The position numbers were made by a program, and so were the translations under genes. The notes under the pieces are model-generated. The model was not told the origin of the DNA and did not search any database. It saw only the letters and a program-made list of their open reading frames with translations. From Methylotenera sp. (lineage in GTDB: Bacteria > Pseudomonadota > Gammaproteobacteria > Burkholderiales > Methylophilaceae): 5,877 nucleotides of DNA. Position 1 is the first letter of the stretch. The number at the start of each line of letters is the position of its first letter. Positions 4,224 through 5,877 of this stretch are shown here, piece after piece. The stretch covers positions 1 through 5,877 of the forward strand of contig DAIDAH010000171.1 of the NCBI GenBank assembly GCA_027310735.1, written 5' to 3'.

Positions 4224-5877
4224 TTAAGCCTCAATTCTGGCTTCTTCAAATTTACGATACAAGGTTGGCACTACCAGCAAGGTTAGCAAAGTTGATGTAA
4301 TAAGACCACCAATCACCACAATTGCCAATGGGCGCTGAATTTCAGAACCTGGTCCAGTCGAAAACAAGAACGGCACCAATGCAAGCATTGCAACTGTTGC
4401 AGTCATCATTACTGGCCTAAAGCGCTGTTTACAACCCTGCACAATAGCCTCCATTTGACTTAAACCCTCATCGCGCAAACTGCGTATATACGAGACCAAG
4501 ACCACACCATTAAGTACTGCAATACCCCATAGCGCAATAAAGCCTACCGATGCTGGCACAGAGAGATACTCACCTGTCACAAATAGCGCGAAAATGCCGC
4601 CAATTGAAGCAAACGGCAACACCATAATAATCATGGTGGCATAACGCAACGACTTGAACAGCAAGAACAGCAGGAAGAAAATAGCACCAATGGTGATTGG
4701 GATAATCACCGCCAGATGCCCTAAAGCACGCTCCATATTCTGGAACTGACCTCCATACTCAAGATAATAACCATTGGGTAATTTAAGCTTCTTATCTAAT
4801 ACTTGCTGCAATTCTGCTACAAAGCTTCCCAAATCGCGGTCTTTGACGTTTACACCGATGACAATACGCCGTTTCGCCAACTCGCGGCTAATTTGAGCGG
4901 GGCCATCTCGAACCTCGATTTTAGCCAAATCTTTCAAGCTCACCCGCGAACCATTAGGCGAAGTCACCAGAATATTACTAATCGCTTCGACATTATCACG
5001 AAAGATATCCGGGAATCTCACTGCGGCAGTAAAACTACGCTGCCCTTCATAGATTTCAGTCGCCACTTTTCCACCGACGGCTGTTTCGATCAAATCATGA
5101 ATGTCTGCCGCGTTGATGCCATGGCGTGCGAGGGCTTGCCTATCCACCACGATATTAAGATACTGCTGACCTGAGACTTTCTCTATCCGCAAGTCCGCGG
5201 AGCCTTGTACCGTACCGGCAAGTTTAGCAACCTCTTCTGCTTTGGCTTTGAGTACCTCCATATCATCACCAAATATTTTCACAGCGACATCAGAGCGTAC
5301 TCCAGTCAGCAACTCATCCACGCGATCAGAAATTGGCTGCGCCATTACAACTTGAACACCTGGCAAACCTTTGACTAGAACATCACGTATTTTTTCTGCA
5401 ATATCATCTTGAGTCCAGCCTTTAGGCCACTCACTACGGGGCTTAAGACTGATGATAGGAGATGACTCATTCTGACCTTGTGGATCAGCTGCACTCTCGC
5501 CGCGGCCAACGCCAGAAACAGCAGATTTAACACCCGGCACTTGCTCCATAATCATGTGCATGGCGGACATTTCCATCTTGATAGACTCCTCAAGTGAAAC
5601 GTTAGGTACGCGATTAATCCCAGGTACGATAGAGCCTTCCTTCATCTCTGGGATAAAAGAAGTACCCAGCAATGGCACGATTAGGATTGCTGCAGCAAAT
5701 ACCCCAACTGCTGCGGTAATGGTTTTATTTTCATTGTTCAATGCCCAATTAAGAATTGCAACATAAGGTCGTTTGATTGCGGTAATCATGCGCGTATCCT
5801 CTCCACTGCCACCCTTCAGTATGTAAGAACACATCACAGGCGTGAGTGTCAGTGACAGGATTAATGATACAAACAAG
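4224..5877 (-). CDS. czcA: CusA/CzcA-family heavy-metal efflux RND transporter, C-terminal half (5' truncated by window edge)
   Basis: Inner-membrane proton/metal antiporter subunit of a CzcCBA-type tripartite pump. About 550 of roughly 1,040 residues are visible; the codon at the right edge (TTG, 5874-5876) is an internal Leu. Seen, numbered from that Leu: end of a TM helix with LTLTPVMCS (9-17), TM7 (about 52-72), the second large periplasmic loop (about 73-384) and TM8-TM12 (about 385-407, 413-433, 438-464, 487-506, 516-538), with family motifs SFIPEM (73-78), NGVVLVSYIRSLRDEG and GPGSEIQRPLA. PISDRVDELLTGVRSDVAVK (181-200) resembles CzcA/CnrA-type pumps; CusA has Met where E188 stands (RIDML), pointing to divalent ions (Zn, Co, Cd, Ni) rather than Cu/Ag. 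The TM4 proton-relay motif that defines the subclass lies outside the window. The adaptor (czcB) and outer-membrane (czcC) genes would be expected further right. Symbol given by family; substrate not proven. Confidence 0.92.
   Translation of the reverse strand, partial: LFVSLILSLTLTPVMCSYILKGGSGEDTRMITAIKRPYVAILNWALNNENKTITAAVGVFAAAILIVPLLGTSFIPEMKEGSIVPGINRVPNVSLEESIKMEMSAMHMIMEQVPGVKSAVSGVGRGESAADPQGQNESSPIISLKPRSEWPKGWTQDDIAEKIRDVLVKGLPGVQVVMAQPISDRVDELLTGVRSDVAVKIFGDDMEVLKAKAEEVAKLAGTVQGSADLRIEKVSGQQYLNIVVDRQALARHGINAADIHDLIETAVGGKVATEIYEGQRSFTAAVRFPDIFRDNVEAISNILVTSPNGSRVSLKDLAKIEVRDGPAQISRELAKRRIVIGVNVKDRDLGSFVAELQQVLDKKLKLPNGYYLEYGGQFQNMERALGHLAVIIPITIGAIFFLLFLLFKSLRYATMIIMVLPFASIGGIFALFVTGEYLSVPASVGFIALWGIAVLNGVVLVSYIRSLRDEGLSQMEAIVQGCKQRFRPVMMTATVAMLALVPFLFSTGPGSEIQRPLAIVVIGGLITSTLLTLLVVPTLYRKFEEARIEA

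Noticed and set aside
4803..5174. Rightward 123-codon open frame inside the pump gene, and similar antisense frames at 215-496, 2029-2415, 3381-3680 and 5554-5766
   Set aside because: Each lies opposite a conserved coding region with clear family motifs and shows no recognisable protein features of its own.
1..5877. CRISPR array, tRNA/rRNA genes, insertion sequence or integration site
   Set aside because: No spaced repeats, no cloverleaf-like sequence with a CCA end, no transposase/integrase and no terminal inverted repeats were seen on either strand.

Overview
The window looks like ordinary chromosome from a Gram-negative proteobacterium. The clues are an L-aspartate oxidase close to the E. 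coli form, an RhlE-type RNA helicase, a SlyD-like FKBP and a CzcA-type RND pump. AT-leaning composition and gene content would suit a betaproteobacterium such as a Methylophilaceae member. That placement is a guess from protein flavour; nothing here is diagnostic of taxonomy.

Layout: four genes read rightward and two leftward, converging on a bidirectional terminator at about 3775-3803. Rightward: (1) the C-terminal half of nadB (cut by the left edge); (2) a small exported thermonuclease-family protein 33 nt behind it, probably the same transcript; (3) after a 272-nt non-coding stretch with a perfect TATAAT box, a DEAD-box RNA helicase of RhlE type starting at TTG with a long low-complexity tail; (4) a short SlyD-like FKBP peptidyl-prolyl isomerase with a His-rich tail. 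Leftward: (5) the C-terminal half of a CusA/CzcA-family heavy-metal RND efflux pump (cut by the right edge) and, 29 nt downstream, (6) a 111-residue PII-superfamily protein.

The rightward genes are housekeeping: NAD biosynthesis, nucleic-acid degradation in the envelope, RNA remodelling and protein folding. The most interesting unit is the leftward czcA-PII pair. The PII-like protein keeps the PII fold signatures but has lost the uridylylated tyrosine, the 2-oxoglutarate-linked glutamine and two basic ATP-phosphate contacts, while carrying Cys and His residues around its T-loop and at its last position. Its place directly behind a metal-efflux pump suggests a PII offshoot that senses metal or nucleotide for the pump rather than nitrogen status. 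Such PII-like neighbours of metal RND pumps exist in other genomes, so this is an under-characterised association rather than a wholly new one.
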